Shown here: positions 35,753 through 45,130 of the stretch, one piece after another
How positions within the stretch are numbered: the stretch's first letter is position 1
How the letters are laid out: every line of letters starts with the position of its first letter
Source: a candidate division KSB1 bacterium
GTDB taxonomy: Bacteria; Zhuqueibacterota; JdFR-76; DREG01
Direction: 5' to 3'
NCBI GenBank assembly: GCA_022566355.1
Contig: JADFJB010000011.1
Coordinates: 1-58,515 of the forward strand
DNA: 58,515 bases
Program-made: the position numbers and the translations under genes
The notes under the pieces: model-generated
Databases searched by the model: none
Seen by the model: the letters and a program-made list of their open reading frames with translations, nothing else
Told to the model about the DNA's origin: nothing

Positions 35753-37078
35753 ATGAAACGGGAACATAAATTTTCGGCAATTTTGACTTTGACATTATGT
35801 CTTTTAGGTTTTGCGGCTCTTTTGCGTGCCCAGCCAAATGGCGAACCTCAAGTCGATTTTCAACATCCTTATTATGATTTTGATTTTGCAACTTTTTCTG
35901 TGAAAGGGCAAGAAAGCACCAGGATCGAAATTTACATCCAATTCAGTAATGTTGAATTCCAATTTATAAGGAAAAACGGTGGTTACAAATCAAATGCTGA
36001 AATCAGCATTATTGTAGAAAATAAAGAAAAGGATTTTTTTAGAGAAAAATACCACAAACAGCAACTAATTGCTCATAATTATAATGAAACAATTTCCGCA
36101 GTTGTTTCCCGGGTTATCCAGTTTGATTTTATTTTGCCTGTTGATACTTATGATTTCACCGCAAGAGTGATTGATACCGAAACCAAACGGGTATCAATTC
36201 AAAAATTCAAACTAACTTTACCGAAATACGCGGCAGATAAGTTAGCAATAAGTAATATCGAATTGTGCCAACGAATAGACTTCGCCAACTCAAATCATGA
36301 TAAAGAGCTTGGATTTTATAAGAATGGAAGATGGGTAGTACCAAAGCCAAGCCGTGAATATGGAGTAGATGAAAATAACATGGGGTTGTATTTTGAAGTT
36401 TATGGACTACAATATGGTCCTGAAAATCCTGATGGCTCTTTTTTAGTGCAGTATACAATTTCCGATAAGCAAGGAGATATTAAATCTGAAAAAACGCATA
36501 GAGTCAATAAACCTGGAAAAGTAGCTGCTATTAGTTTAAATGCATCGATAGAAAGTTTGTTAACCGGAAAATACAATTTAACAGTAACAATTTTTGATGA
36601 ACAATTAAGAAAGCAAAGTTTTCAAACGACTTCTTTTTTCCGATGGTCGAATAAAATTGATCCAAATAATGAAAAAATTGCTTATTCCATTGATGCATTA
36701 AAATTCTTGGCAGATTCTAAAGAATTGGACAAATTGAAGAAAGTATCCCCGGATAATATTTCTGCTGCATTAAAGGATTTTTGGAAATCAAAAGATCCAA
36801 CCCCATATACAGAAACGAATGAGGCACTCATTGATTTTTTTAACCGCTTTACAATTGTTAACAATACATTTGGCTCAAAATCGACTCCTGGTTGGAAAAC
36901 CGATCAAGGTGAAATTTTTATGAAATATGGCGTTCCTGGAGTGGTCTACAAAGATAAAGATGCATTGAACATGACTAAATCGGAAATGTGGGTATACCCC
37001 AATGGTGAATATTTTGTTTTTGTTGATAAATATGGTTTCGGTGACTTTCGACTTCTTCGGAATTTAAGTTCCCGTTAA
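35753..37078 (+). CDS. GWxTD-domain exported protein
   Basis: A 441-residue protein with a signal peptide (LTLTLCLLGFAALLRAQ). The body is beta-rich. The C-terminus has the GWxTD signature, here PGWKTDQGEIFMKYGVPG, followed by EMWVYPNGEYFVFVDKYGFGDFRLL. GWxTD proteins are common in Calditrichota/KSB1-like and other FCB-type genomes; function unknown. The ATG at 35753 is preceded by AGGTGAGG. An in-frame GTG three codons earlier (35744) overlaps that site, so the ATG is chosen. Lone gene, converging on miaA with 16 bases between. Confidence 0.85.
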   Translation: MKREHKFSAILTLTLCLLGFAALLRAQPNGEPQVDFQHPYYDFDFATFSVKGQESTRIEIYIQFSNVEFQFIRKNGGYKSNAEISIIVENKEKDFFREKYHKQQLIAHNYNETISAVVSRVIQFDFILPVDTYDFTARVIDTETKRVSIQKFKLTLPKYAADKLAISNIELCQRIDFANSNHDKELGFYKNGRWVVPKPSREYGVDENNMGLYFEVYGLQYGPENPDGSFLVQYTISDKQGDIKSEKTHRVNKPGKVAAISLNASIESLLTGKYNLTVTIFDEQLRKQSFQTTSFFRWSNKIDPNNEKIAYSIDALKFLADSKELDKLKKVSPDNISAALKDFWKSKDPTPYTETNEALIDFFNRFTIVNNTFGSKSTPGWKTDQGEIFMKYGVPGVVYKDKDALNMTKSEMWVYPNGEYFVFVDKYGFGDFRLLRNLSSR

Positions 37079-37094
37079 TAGTTAGCACTATAAT

Positions 37095-38033
37095 TCATTT
37101 ATGGTTTGACAGCTTTTCAATTATCAATGAACGAGCATATTCCCACTCTTTATCAGTATCAACCGATAGCCATTGAATGTACTTGTTTTTTTTAAACCAA
37201 GTCAGCTGATGTTTTGCAAACCGCCTGGTATTTTGTTTTATTAAATCAATGGCGGTTTTTTTATCAAACTTACCATCAAGGAAATCATGAATCTCTGAAT
37301 ACCCAACAGTTTTCTGAGACTGTAATTCTGAGGTATAATTTTTATTTTTTAATTCTATTACTTCATTGATTAATCCGGATGCTACCATCTTGTCCACCCT
37401 CTCTTCTATATTTTTATACAAATCCCCGCGGTTCCGAATGAGTCCTATATATTCAGGATCAATGCCTGTATCTTGTTTTGATTTTTCCCTTAGATCAGAT
37501 ATGGATTCACCTGTCGATAAGTAGACTTCAAGAGCACGCAAAATTCGTTGTCGATCGTTCCGGTGAATCTTTGCAGCTGTTTGTGGGTCAACGGAAAGTA
37601 GTTGCGCATAGAGCTTTTCCAGGCCGAATTCATGTTCCTCTGCTTCCAACTTAGTTTTAATTTCCGGATTACGGTCCCCCACTTTAAACAAACCGTCCAC
37701 CAGGGAACGAATGTATAAACCGGATCCTCCAACCACTAAAGGTAATTTCTCTTTTGAACTTAAACTTCTGCAAATTGTTCGTGCCAAATTGCCAAATTCA
37801 CCCGCGCTAAAATATTCATCAGGGTATTTTATATCAATACAATGATGTGGATATTTCTTAAGTTCATCAATACTTGGTTTTGCGGTTCCTATGTCCATAA
37901 ACCGAAATATTTGCCTGGAATCTGCCGAAACAATTTCTATATTTTCGAAGTGCTGGAATAGTTCGAATGCCATCTGGGTTTTTCCTATGGCTGTTGGACC
38001 AACCAAAACAACTAAAGGGAGTCTCTCATGCAT
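37095..38033 (-). CDS. miaA: tRNA dimethylallyltransferase
   Basis: MiaA adds an isopentenyl group to A37 of tRNAs that read codons starting with U. Motifs: P-loop LVGPTAIGKTQMAF, then IVSADSRQIFRFMDIGTAKP, GGSGLYIRSLVDGL, NDRQRILRALEVY, and TRRFAKHQLTWF. The product is 312 residues from Met at 38033. The frame is open 28 codons further upstream (38117), into mutL, but the family N-terminus starts at MHERLPLVVLVGP, 11 bases after the mutL stop, so the internal Met is used. mutL-miaA is a common neighbour pair. Confidence 0.95.
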   Translation of the reverse strand: MHERLPLVVLVGPTAIGKTQMAFELFQHFENIEIVSADSRQIFRFMDIGTAKPSIDELKKYPHHCIDIKYPDEYFSAGEFGNLARTICRSLSSKEKLPLVVGGSGLYIRSLVDGLFKVGDRNPEIKTKLEAEEHEFGLEKLYAQLLSVDPQTAAKIHRNDRQRILRALEVYLSTGESISDLREKSKQDTGIDPEYIGLIRNRGDLYKNIEERVDKMVASGLINEVIELKNKNYTSELQSQKTVGYSEIHDFLDGKFDKKTAIDLIKQNTRRFAKHQLTWFKKNKYIQWLSVDTDKEWEYARSLIIEKLSNHK

Positions 38034-38044
38034 GGAAAAACAAA

Positions 38045-39850
38045 TTAGATTCGAAGAAAGCGACGATCCAATTCCTCTATAGGTACTGTTATAATAACCG
38101 GACGGCCATGAGGACAAAAATAGGGATTCTGTGTAGCAAATAAATTGTCAATTAAATAAACGATTTCCTCTTGTTTTAGAGGATCTCCGGCTTTTATAGC
38201 ATTTTTACAGGAATAAGTCGTAGCTATTTTTTCACGTATATCCGGCTCTTTGTTTTGTTTATATTCGTCTATCATTTCTTGCAAAACTTTATCCTCATTT
38301 CGGTTTTTCATTTCAGAAGGGACTGCTTCAATAATTACCGTATTCGAGCCGAAATCCTTCACCACAAATCCAAGTTTGGATAAATAGAATTGCATTTCAA
38401 GAAGGACTTCGAAATCTTCAGGTGTCAACTCAACGGTTTTAGGAAATAATTGCTGCTGTGCCACAGGTGGAGAACTCTTAAATAATTTTAAGGCCTGTTC
38501 ATATAATATTCTTTCATGTGCGAGATGCTGGTCAATAATTATCAAGCCACTTTTAATTTGAGAAAAAAGATATTTATTATGCAATTGCCATACAGAAACC
38601 CGGTCAGTAAATTCTCTGCTTTCGAATTGAGGCTCTTTGGGTTCTCCTGGTTTTTGCGGTATATTGTGGCTAAATTCGGGATCAATTTCGCGTTTTTGTT
38701 TACGAAATTCAAATGGAAATGCAAGCTCTTGTTTTTCCTGATCGATTCGAAAATGATCTACACCAGGCGTTTTGGATGTGCCGGATTTTGGAACCAGGGG
38801 AACGGTTTCATAATCTGTTTCTACGGTTGCATATTGTTTATTTAATACAGGGATAACTTCATTTGTATGAAGCGCTTGCTTTGCAGCCCTGTGGATCAAT
38901 CCATAAACGGATCTTTCATCTTCAAACCGCACTTCAATTTTTGATGGATGTACATTTACATCGATGCTTTCAGGATCAACATCTAAAAATAATGCATAAA
39001 ATGGATAACTTCCTTTTGGCAACATCGCTTCATAAGCGCTGACAACTGCCCAATTTAAATTCTTATTTTGAATATACCTGCGCATTAAGAACAGATACTG
39101 ATCGCCCCTGGTTTGCCGAAATAAATCCATGTTTCCTATGAATCCATCCACGTTTTTATCCCCAAATTCAAAATTGACTTCTACGACATTGTCTCCGTAT
39201 TTATCTCCGTACACCTGGGTTATCCGGTTTTTAAGATCTGTTGCGGATAGATTAAAAATTTCTATGTCATTTTTAAAAAAGTGGAAAGTAATTTCTGGGA
39301 ATGCCAGGAAGTAGCGATTAATTACTTGCAGAATATGACGATATTCTGCGCGATCACTTTTCAAAAATTTTCTTCGTGCAGGCGTATTAAAAAACAGGTT
39401 TTTTACGGCAATTGAACACCCCTGGTTGCCACTGGATTTACTTAAACCTTGGACAATCCCTCCCTCTAATGTAAGCAAAGTACTGGTTGGTTCGGCTTCA
39501 ACCCGGGTTTTAACTTCTACCCTGGAAACAGAACCTATTGAAGCAAGCGCTTCACCGCGAAATCCCATTGTTTTAATTCTCTCCAAATCTTCTGCGCTAT
39601 GGATTTTACTGGTTGAATGGCGCTCAAAAGCAAGGATAGCATCTGATTCTATCATACCGATGCCGTTATCAATAACCTGGACTAGATTCTTTCCACCGTC
39701 ACGCACAGCGATGGTAATTTCACCAGCTTTTGCATCGATAGCATTCTCAATCAGTTCTTTTACAACTGAAGAAGGTCGATCGACAATCTCTCCGGCAGCA
39801 ATTTTATTACTCAGGCTTTCGGATAATATTTTGATAATTCCTTCAGACAT
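38045..39850 (-). CDS. mutL: DNA mismatch repair protein MutL
   Basis: A 601-residue GHKL-ATPase. N-terminal ATPase motifs are IAAGEIVDRPSSVVKELIENAIDA, DNGIGM, HSTSKI and TMGFRGEALASIGSV. The C-terminal dimerisation part has QLHNKYLF and LIIDQHLAHERILYE, then ATTYSCKNAIKAGD and a final FCPHGRPVIITV. The DQHxxxERxxYE-type and CPHGRP motifs belong to MutL proteins with endonuclease activity (the DQHAxxE motif reads DQHLAHE here). ATG at 39850. It overlaps the MBL-fold gene by 8 bases and is followed 11 bases later by miaA. Confidence 0.96.
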   Translation of the reverse strand: MSEGIIKILSESLSNKIAAGEIVDRPSSVVKELIENAIDAKAGEITIAVRDGGKNLVQVIDNGIGMIESDAILAFERHSTSKIHSAEDLERIKTMGFRGEALASIGSVSRVEVKTRVEAEPTSTLLTLEGGIVQGLSKSSGNQGCSIAVKNLFFNTPARRKFLKSDRAEYRHILQVINRYFLAFPEITFHFFKNDIEIFNLSATDLKNRITQVYGDKYGDNVVEVNFEFGDKNVDGFIGNMDLFRQTRGDQYLFLMRRYIQNKNLNWAVVSAYEAMLPKGSYPFYALFLDVDPESIDVNVHPSKIEVRFEDERSVYGLIHRAAKQALHTNEVIPVLNKQYATVETDYETVPLVPKSGTSKTPGVDHFRIDQEKQELAFPFEFRKQKREIDPEFSHNIPQKPGEPKEPQFESREFTDRVSVWQLHNKYLFSQIKSGLIIIDQHLAHERILYEQALKLFKSSPPVAQQQLFPKTVELTPEDFEVLLEMQFYLSKLGFVVKDFGSNTVIIEAVPSEMKNRNEDKVLQEMIDEYKQNKEPDIREKIATTYSCKNAIKAGDPLKQEEIVYLIDNLFATQNPYFCPHGRPVIITVPIEELDRRFLRI

Positions 39851-40697
39851 CCGTCACCATCAATCTCTCGCCAAGCGCATAGCCTTTCTCAGTTTTCTCA
39901 ACATTAGCCAATATTGTATTTGGGTCGTGCTCAAAGAATAACATCCAATTTTCGTCACAAATTTGGGCTAGATATTTTTTCTTTTCTTCAAGTGTCGACA
40001 ATGGTTGCAAATCATAACTCATGATATACGGCAGTGGGATATGCGCGGAAGTCGGGAATAGGTCAGCACAATACAAAATTGTATCAGAGCCATCCTGAAC
40101 CTTAATCATTTGCTGACCAAATGTGTGACCATCAATTTTTAATAATGAAATGCCCGGATAAATTTCAGTATCACCATTGACTTTTTCCAGTTGGCCGGAA
40201 TCATTCAAAGGAACAAAATTCTCTGGCATAAAACTCGCTTTATCTCTATCGCTGGGTTTTAAGGCCCATTGATATTGACTTTCCTGGATCCAATACGTTG
40301 CATTAGGAAAGGTTGGTGCTGGATTATTTTTTTCATCAAAAATTGTTGAACCACCTGTATGGTCAAAATGCAAATGCGTTAAAATGACATCGGTGATATC
40401 GGAATATTCAAACCCTAATTGGTTTAACGAGTCTTTTAATGTGTATCGGGAAAAATCAACCGCATAAATCTGGTTTAGTTTTTCAGACATTTTATGCCCG
40501 ATTCCCGTATCTACCAGAATATTTTTCTGGTCCATTCCAATTAGCATACCCCTTGTTGTCATTTGAATTCTGTTTTCCTCATCAGCTGGGTTTGTGCGAT
40601 TCCACAATGGCTTTGGAACAACACCAAACATCGCTCCCCCATCAAGCATAAATCTACCGAATTCCACCGGCACAATTTCAAACCGACCTAACTTCAT
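39843..40697 (-). CDS. MBL-fold metallo-hydrolase
   Basis: A 284-residue metallo-beta-lactamase-fold hydrolase. The metal-binding motif is THLHFDHTGGS; further ligands are probably in the ILLVDTGIGH/GHTFGQQMI regions and the terminal FFEHDP. The layout is that of the lactonase-like (AttM/AhlD) and related families, so the substrate could be a lactone or ester. Its stop overlaps the mutL ATG by 8 bases, and it lies 27 bases after the ETF:quinone oxidoreductase gene, so the transcript runs through all four genes to miaA. Start ATG at 40697 is preceded by AAAAGGAAA. Confidence 0.85.
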   Translation of the reverse strand: MKLGRFEIVPVEFGRFMLDGGAMFGVVPKPLWNRTNPADEENRIQMTTRGMLIGMDQKNILVDTGIGHKMSEKLNQIYAVDFSRYTLKDSLNQLGFEYSDITDVILTHLHFDHTGGSTIFDEKNNPAPTFPNATYWIQESQYQWALKPSDRDKASFMPENFVPLNDSGQLEKVNGDTEIYPGISLLKIDGHTFGQQMIKVQDGSDTILYCADLFPTSAHIPLPYIMSYDLQPLSTLEEKKKYLAQICDENWMLFFEHDPNTILANVEKTEKGYALGERLMVTDV

Positions 40698-40724
40698 ATA
40701 AAATATTTTCCTTTTTTTTTCGTT

Positions 40725-42425
40725 TTAAGTGTCTGTATATTCAGGGCCACTGCCCCCTTCTGGAGGTGTTAACCTACCGCCTTTCGCAGTGATTGCCCCA
40801 CATTGAACACAATTTGTTGGATTTGTTTGAATGGTTTTAGCGCCTTCATCATTGTCTTTCCACTCATAAACTTCCGCAGGACACATATGGATCCAGGTTT
40901 CGCCGATCACTTCAGGAACATTTCTGTTTACTTTTAAATGATCCGGCTGGTTATCGCGGCTGCGGTTTCCACTGGCATAGACGCTGCTTAATTTATCAAA
41001 TGTGAATTGATTATCGGTTTTCCCATATTCTTGCGTCCCCTTGACCATTGTCCTTTCGCGATCTGAATGCATTGAAAACCGCCATCCGGGAAAAAGACCG
41101 GATGTTATGGTCATTAAACCGGCGAGAAAAGAACCAGTAGTAAAGCCGTACTTAAAGGCTTGTCTCATATTTCGGACTTTATACAAATCTTTTTCAATGA
41201 CGCTGTTTTTAATTGCTAAATCAAAGTCTCCTAAATTCTCAATTTTATCATCCTCATTTTGAATTTTGTCATACAATGTTTCTGCTGCAATAATGCCAGA
41301 TAACATTGCATAGTGGATGCCTTTCAGAGCCGGCACATTTACAAAGCCCGCCGAATCACCTATCAAAAGTGCTCCCGGAACATGATATTTTTTCGGCAAC
41401 GAGTAATATCCTCCTTCAGGAATTGTCTTGGCTCCCCAGCCATTTTCGATACGGTTGCCGTCAGCAAGAATATTTCGGATTAAAGGGTGGCTTTTGAATT
41501 CTTGCAATAAATCATGAGTTGAAAGTGAAGAATCGCTATAATCAAGCCCAACGACAAACCCAATGGATATTTTATCCTTTGCCATTGGGTAGATAAAACT
41601 GCCGCCAAACTCACTATATTTTTTTGCTCCTCTGAGCGGCCAACCCATTGTGTGAATAACTTTGTTTAGTGGTTTTGCCACTTCCCAAATTTCTTTCACT
41701 CCCAAAGCGTAGACCTGCGGATTCGTTGGCGCCAGATCAAATTCTTCGATAAGTGTTTGAGATAAATGTCCTAAGGGACCTTCACCCAAAATGGTGATTT
41801 TAGCAGAAATATCCACACCCGGCTCATAATTTGGCAGTTGTTCACCAGCGGAAGAGAGTCCTTTCTCTCCAGTTCGAATTCCTTTTATACTATTATCTTC
41901 TATAATTAAGCTGATTGCAGATGTTTCGGTAAGTATCATAATCCCTAATTCTTCAGCTTTTTCACCTAACCATTTTCCAATCTCACTAAGAGATGCAATG
42001 TAGTTTCCATGGTTCTTCATAGTTGGAGGTATTATTGGAAATCGGAATGCGTGATTCTTTGTTAAGTAATAAACGGCTTCCCCTTCAACCGAATTGTAAA
42101 ATGGGAAATCATCAATTGTCATGTTTGGAAATAGTTTTTGAAAACCAATTGGGTTAACCACTGCTCCTGATAATAGATGTGCACCAGGATATTTCCCTTT
42201 TTCCACAATTGCGATAGGAACTTCACCCAGTTGTTCATTCAATTCCGGTTTTTGTCCAAGCAATTTTGCCAAATGGATAGCACCTGACAGGCTGGCTGGT
42301 CCGGCGCCAACAAACAAAACACCAACTTCAATCCTTTCTTCAGCAGGATCGGTGAAAGTTGAAATGAATTCCATGTTTTTTAGCGTTGGTGCAAAATCGG
42401 CTGGTTTATGGGACAATTTAATCAT
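40725..42425 (-). CDS. Electron transfer flavoprotein:quinone oxidoreductase-like (one cluster Cys missing)
   Basis: A 566-residue flavoprotein. The FAD motif VLFVGAGPASLSGAIHLA is at about 36-54, with GAHLLSGAV, GEGPLGHLSQ, and GDSAGFVNVPALKGIHYAM later; this is the ETF-QO layout. The C-terminal 4Fe-4S site has Cys515 (HMCPAEVYE) and Cys539/Cys542 (NCVQC), but where classical ETF-QO has the third Cys of CxxCxxC, residue 545 is Ile (CGAITAKGG). The closing TPPEGGSGP is conserved. ETF-QO feeds electrons from ETF into the quinone pool. The variant could bind a changed cluster. First gene of the ETF-QO/MBL/mutL/miaA run. Confidence 0.9.
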   Translation of the reverse strand: MIKLSHKPADFAPTLKNMEFISTFTDPAEERIEVGVLFVGAGPASLSGAIHLAKLLGQKPELNEQLGEVPIAIVEKGKYPGAHLLSGAVVNPIGFQKLFPNMTIDDFPFYNSVEGEAVYYLTKNHAFRFPIIPPTMKNHGNYIASLSEIGKWLGEKAEELGIMILTETSAISLIIEDNSIKGIRTGEKGLSSAGEQLPNYEPGVDISAKITILGEGPLGHLSQTLIEEFDLAPTNPQVYALGVKEIWEVAKPLNKVIHTMGWPLRGAKKYSEFGGSFIYPMAKDKISIGFVVGLDYSDSSLSTHDLLQEFKSHPLIRNILADGNRIENGWGAKTIPEGGYYSLPKKYHVPGALLIGDSAGFVNVPALKGIHYAMLSGIIAAETLYDKIQNEDDKIENLGDFDLAIKNSVIEKDLYKVRNMRQAFKYGFTTGSFLAGLMTITSGLFPGWRFSMHSDRERTMVKGTQEYGKTDNQFTFDKLSSVYASGNRSRDNQPDHLKVNRNVPEVIGETWIHMCPAEVYEWKDNDEGAKTIQTNPTNCVQCGAITAKGGRLTPPEGGSGPEYTDT

Positions 42426-42462
42426 TTTTTACTACTTGTTGATTAATAAATATGTAGACAGT

Positions 42463-42502
42463 AAAAAAGCGGCAAGTTGCAAAAAAACTTTCTGCCGCTT
42501 TT
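42463..42502 (-). terminator. Bidirectional hairpin terminator downstream of rny
   Basis: Stem AAAAGCGGCA/TGCCGCTTTT with a T-rich tail on the minus strand (GCCGCTTTTTTAC), placed in the 101 bp gap after rny and before the ETF-QO gene. The opposite strand also has a tail of T's, so it could work in both directions. Confidence 0.85.
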
Positions 42503-42526
42503 CCATCAGTTGAATTAGATCCTTTT

Positions 42527-44077
42527 CTAAATACTTTGAACGGATTTAGTCTCGCGGATAACGGTAACCTTAATATGGCCAGGGTACTCCATCTCAGATT
42601 GTATTTTTTTAGCAATCTCTGAAGACATAACATATGCTTCATCATCGGTCACTCTTTCAGGTTCTACGATTACGCGAATTTCCCGTCCGGCTGAAATGGC
42701 AAATGATTTTGAGACTCCTGGAAAAGAATCTGCTAATTTTTCCAGAGAATCGATTCTCCTAACATAATTTTCAAGTGTTTCTCTACGGGCTCCTGGCCTG
42801 GAACCTGAGATAGAATCTGCAGCCGAAACCAGGATTGAAATTGGATTGTCTTTAATTTCATCCTCATGATGAGATGCAATTGCATTGATTACAACCTTGT
42901 GTTCATTGTATTTTTTTGCCAATTCTACCCCAAGTTGAGTATGGGTGCTCTCTGAATTTTGGCTAATTGCTTTGCCGATGTCATGGAACAATGCGGCTCG
43001 TTTTGCCAATTTTATATCTAATCCTAACTCAGCCGCCATTGCACCGCACAGTAATGCAACTTCTTTACAGTGGTTCAACACATTCTGTCCATAACTAGTA
43101 CGAAATTTAAGCCTTCCCAGGGTTTTTATCATTTCAGGATGTACATCTCTTATTTCCAAATCTTTTAAACACTGGGTTGCGGATTTCCAAATCAACTGCT
43201 CAATTTCTTTCTCGCATTTTCGAATGGCCTCTTCTACTCTTTGCGGATTAATTTTTCCGCCCTTGATTAATTTTTCCAAAGCAATCCGGGCAATTTCTCT
43301 TTTTACCGGATCAAATCCGGATAAAACAACAGCTTCCGGGGTATCATCCACAATAATTTTTACGCCAGTCAAATTCTCGAATGCTTTTATATTGCGGCCG
43401 TCTCTCCCGATTATTCGACCTTTAATTTCATCAGAACTTAGATGAACTACCGATACGGTAGTCTCTGTGGTATGCTCGGAAGCCACTTTTTCCACAGCTC
43501 TTGTGACAATCTCTTTTGCTTCCCGAACAGCGTTTTCTTTGGCTTCGTTAAGAATTCTCTTAGAAAGTTTTGCAGCTTCCAGTTTTGTATCTGTTTCAAT
43601 ATTAGAAAACAATAATTTTTTTGCTTCTTCAACGGAGAGTCCTGAAATTGAGTCTAATCTTTCATTTTCCCGCTTAATAATTTGAGAGAGTTCTTTGTCT
43701 TTATTTTGAATGCTCTCTTTCATTTTAGCAATACCTTCTTCTTTCTTCATCAGGTCATGTTCTTTGATATCCAGGGATTCAGAGCGTTCATTAAAAAAAT
43801 TTTCTTTCCCTTGTATTTTTTGGTCTAACTGCTCAAGGGACGATTCTCGTTCCTGGTATTCTTTCTCAAGGCTTTCTCGAAGTCGAAATTGCTCTTCTCT
43901 TGCCTTTAATAATATATCATTTTTTGTTTGCTCGGCTTCTTCTTTGGCACTGCTTAATATCTCACCAGCCTTCATATTTGCTTTTTGTGAGTTTTGTTTC
44001 TGATAGTACTGATTGATGAACCAACCGGCTACAAACAGCAAAAGTCCACCCGCTATGGTCGCTCCAGTTTCTAACAC
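42527..44077 (-). CDS. rny: Ribonuclease Y
   Basis: A 516-residue membrane-bound endoribonuclease that starts mRNA decay. Features in order: N-terminal membrane helix (GATIAGGLLLFVAGWF), a long charged coiled coil (about 35-170), a KH domain with IKGRIIGRDGRNIKAFENLTGV, and an HD domain with ALFHDIGKAI and HHEDE. The end EMEYPGHIKVTVIRE is typical. Length equals that of B. subtilis Rny (520). ATG at 44077. Followed by the terminator at 42463-42502. def lies 35 bases upstream. Confidence 0.97.
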   Translation of the reverse strand: MLETGATIAGGLLLFVAGWFINQYYQKQNSQKANMKAGEILSSAKEEAEQTKNDILLKAREEQFRLRESLEKEYQERESSLEQLDQKIQGKENFFNERSESLDIKEHDLMKKEEGIAKMKESIQNKDKELSQIIKRENERLDSISGLSVEEAKKLLFSNIETDTKLEAAKLSKRILNEAKENAVREAKEIVTRAVEKVASEHTTETTVSVVHLSSDEIKGRIIGRDGRNIKAFENLTGVKIIVDDTPEAVVLSGFDPVKREIARIALEKLIKGGKINPQRVEEAIRKCEKEIEQLIWKSATQCLKDLEIRDVHPEMIKTLGRLKFRTSYGQNVLNHCKEVALLCGAMAAELGLDIKLAKRAALFHDIGKAISQNSESTHTQLGVELAKKYNEHKVVINAIASHHEDEIKDNPISILVSAADSISGSRPGARRETLENYVRRIDSLEKLADSFPGVSKSFAISAGREIRVIVEPERVTDDEAYVMSSEIAKKIQSEMEYPGHIKVTVIRETKSVQSI

Positions 44078-44112
44078 TATTTACCTCGTATTTCTTTATA
44101 AATTAATTTTAA

Positions 44113-44634
44113 TTAACGACTTAAAACCGCACTTTCTTTTTCCAGCGCTTTCAATTTTTCATTTAACATTATTTTTTTTACAGGGGAAAGATAATCGATA
44201 AAAAGTTTCCCATCCAGGTGATCTACTTCATGAAGGATTACACGGGCAAGTAAGCCATCTGCATGGAATTGAATCTTTTCTCCTTTAAGATTTAATGAAG
44301 TAAAATCAAAAGATTCGCATCTTATTACATCCGAACGAATATCCGGAATACTGAGACATCCTTCTTCTATTGTAACAAAGCCGGATTTATTTTTAATAAT
44401 TGGATTAATAAATATTTGTGGATTTAAGTCTTCATCATCTTCCCTTGGATTCACAATAAATAATCTTTTCAGGACACCCACCTGTGGAGCTGCAAGTCCT
44501 ACACCATTATTTTCGTACATGGTTTCCACCATATCGTGAGCCAACTGTTCAGTTTCTTCATCTATTGTCTCTATCGGGCTGCAAATTTTTCTTAAAGCCG
44601 GGTGTCCGTAAATTTTAATTTTTATCAATGGCAT
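44113..44634 (-). CDS. def: Peptide deformylase
   Basis: Removes the N-formyl group from new proteins. Three motifs are complete: GVGLAAPQVG, EEGCLSIP and the metal site HEVDHLDG (usual HExxH). About 173 residues from Met at 44634 (PLIKIKIYGHPALR). An earlier in-frame start at 44667 would add 11 residues with no homology. Same strand as rny, which follows after 35 bases. Confidence 0.95.
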   Translation of the reverse strand: MPLIKIKIYGHPALRKICSPIETIDEETEQLAHDMVETMYENNGVGLAAPQVGVLKRLFIVNPREDDEDLNPQIFINPIIKNKSGFVTIEEGCLSIPDIRSDVIRCESFDFTSLNLKGEKIQFHADGLLARVILHEVDHLDGKLFIDYLSPVKKIMLNEKLKALEKESAVLSR

Positions 44635-44735
44635 TTTTACAAAACTTTTTCTATTGCCTAACCTCAATATTTCTGTCTAAACTGAAAATATACAAATTAT
44701 TTTATTTATTTAATTTATAATTCCCGAACTTTATT

Positions 44736-45087
44736 AACCTGGATAATTCATGAATTATAGTTTTAAGCTTAAAATTTCCTAATTGTCATCCCGTCGCAAC
44801 GGGATCTATTTCCATAAAAAGGAAATAGTAAAATCGTAAGTATAAATTAGTTGTAAAATAGATTCCTACTGGATGACAGTGATAAGGTTTATGAATAGAT
44901 CAAGTTAATTAACCTGCACTATTCATGAATTTTTGCCACAAAGACTCTAAGCCACTAAGAATATTAAAGTTATAAAGAAAAGTACTATGAACCAATTTTA
45001 TGTCAATATAAAAAATTAATCTTTCTTAACCTTTATTTTTTAAAGCTTTGTGTCTTTGAGTCTTGGTGGCTATGAATTATCCAGGTT
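44736..45087. repeat. Nested inverted-repeat (MITE-like) region between def and the exchanger
   Basis: A perfect 16-bp inverted repeat, AACCTGGATAATTCAT at 44736-44751 and its complement at 45072-45087, bounds about 350 bp without genes. A third, imperfect arm (AACCTGCACTATTCAT) is at 44911. Inside lie an inner inverted repeat (TGTCATCC... at about 44784 with ...GGATGACA at 44871-44878) and a second imperfect pair (GCCACAAAGACTCTAAG at 44935; partner around 45046-45070). So it looks like one small palindromic element placed in another. No transposase is present. Confidence 0.75.
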
Positions 45088-45130
45088 AGTAACCTCTTTT
45101 AAAAAATTATATATGATTTTTGTAAATCTT

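Noticed and set aside
38034-38117. N-terminal extension of miaA into mutL
   Set aside because: The extension has no match to the MiaA N-terminus and reads through the end of mutL.
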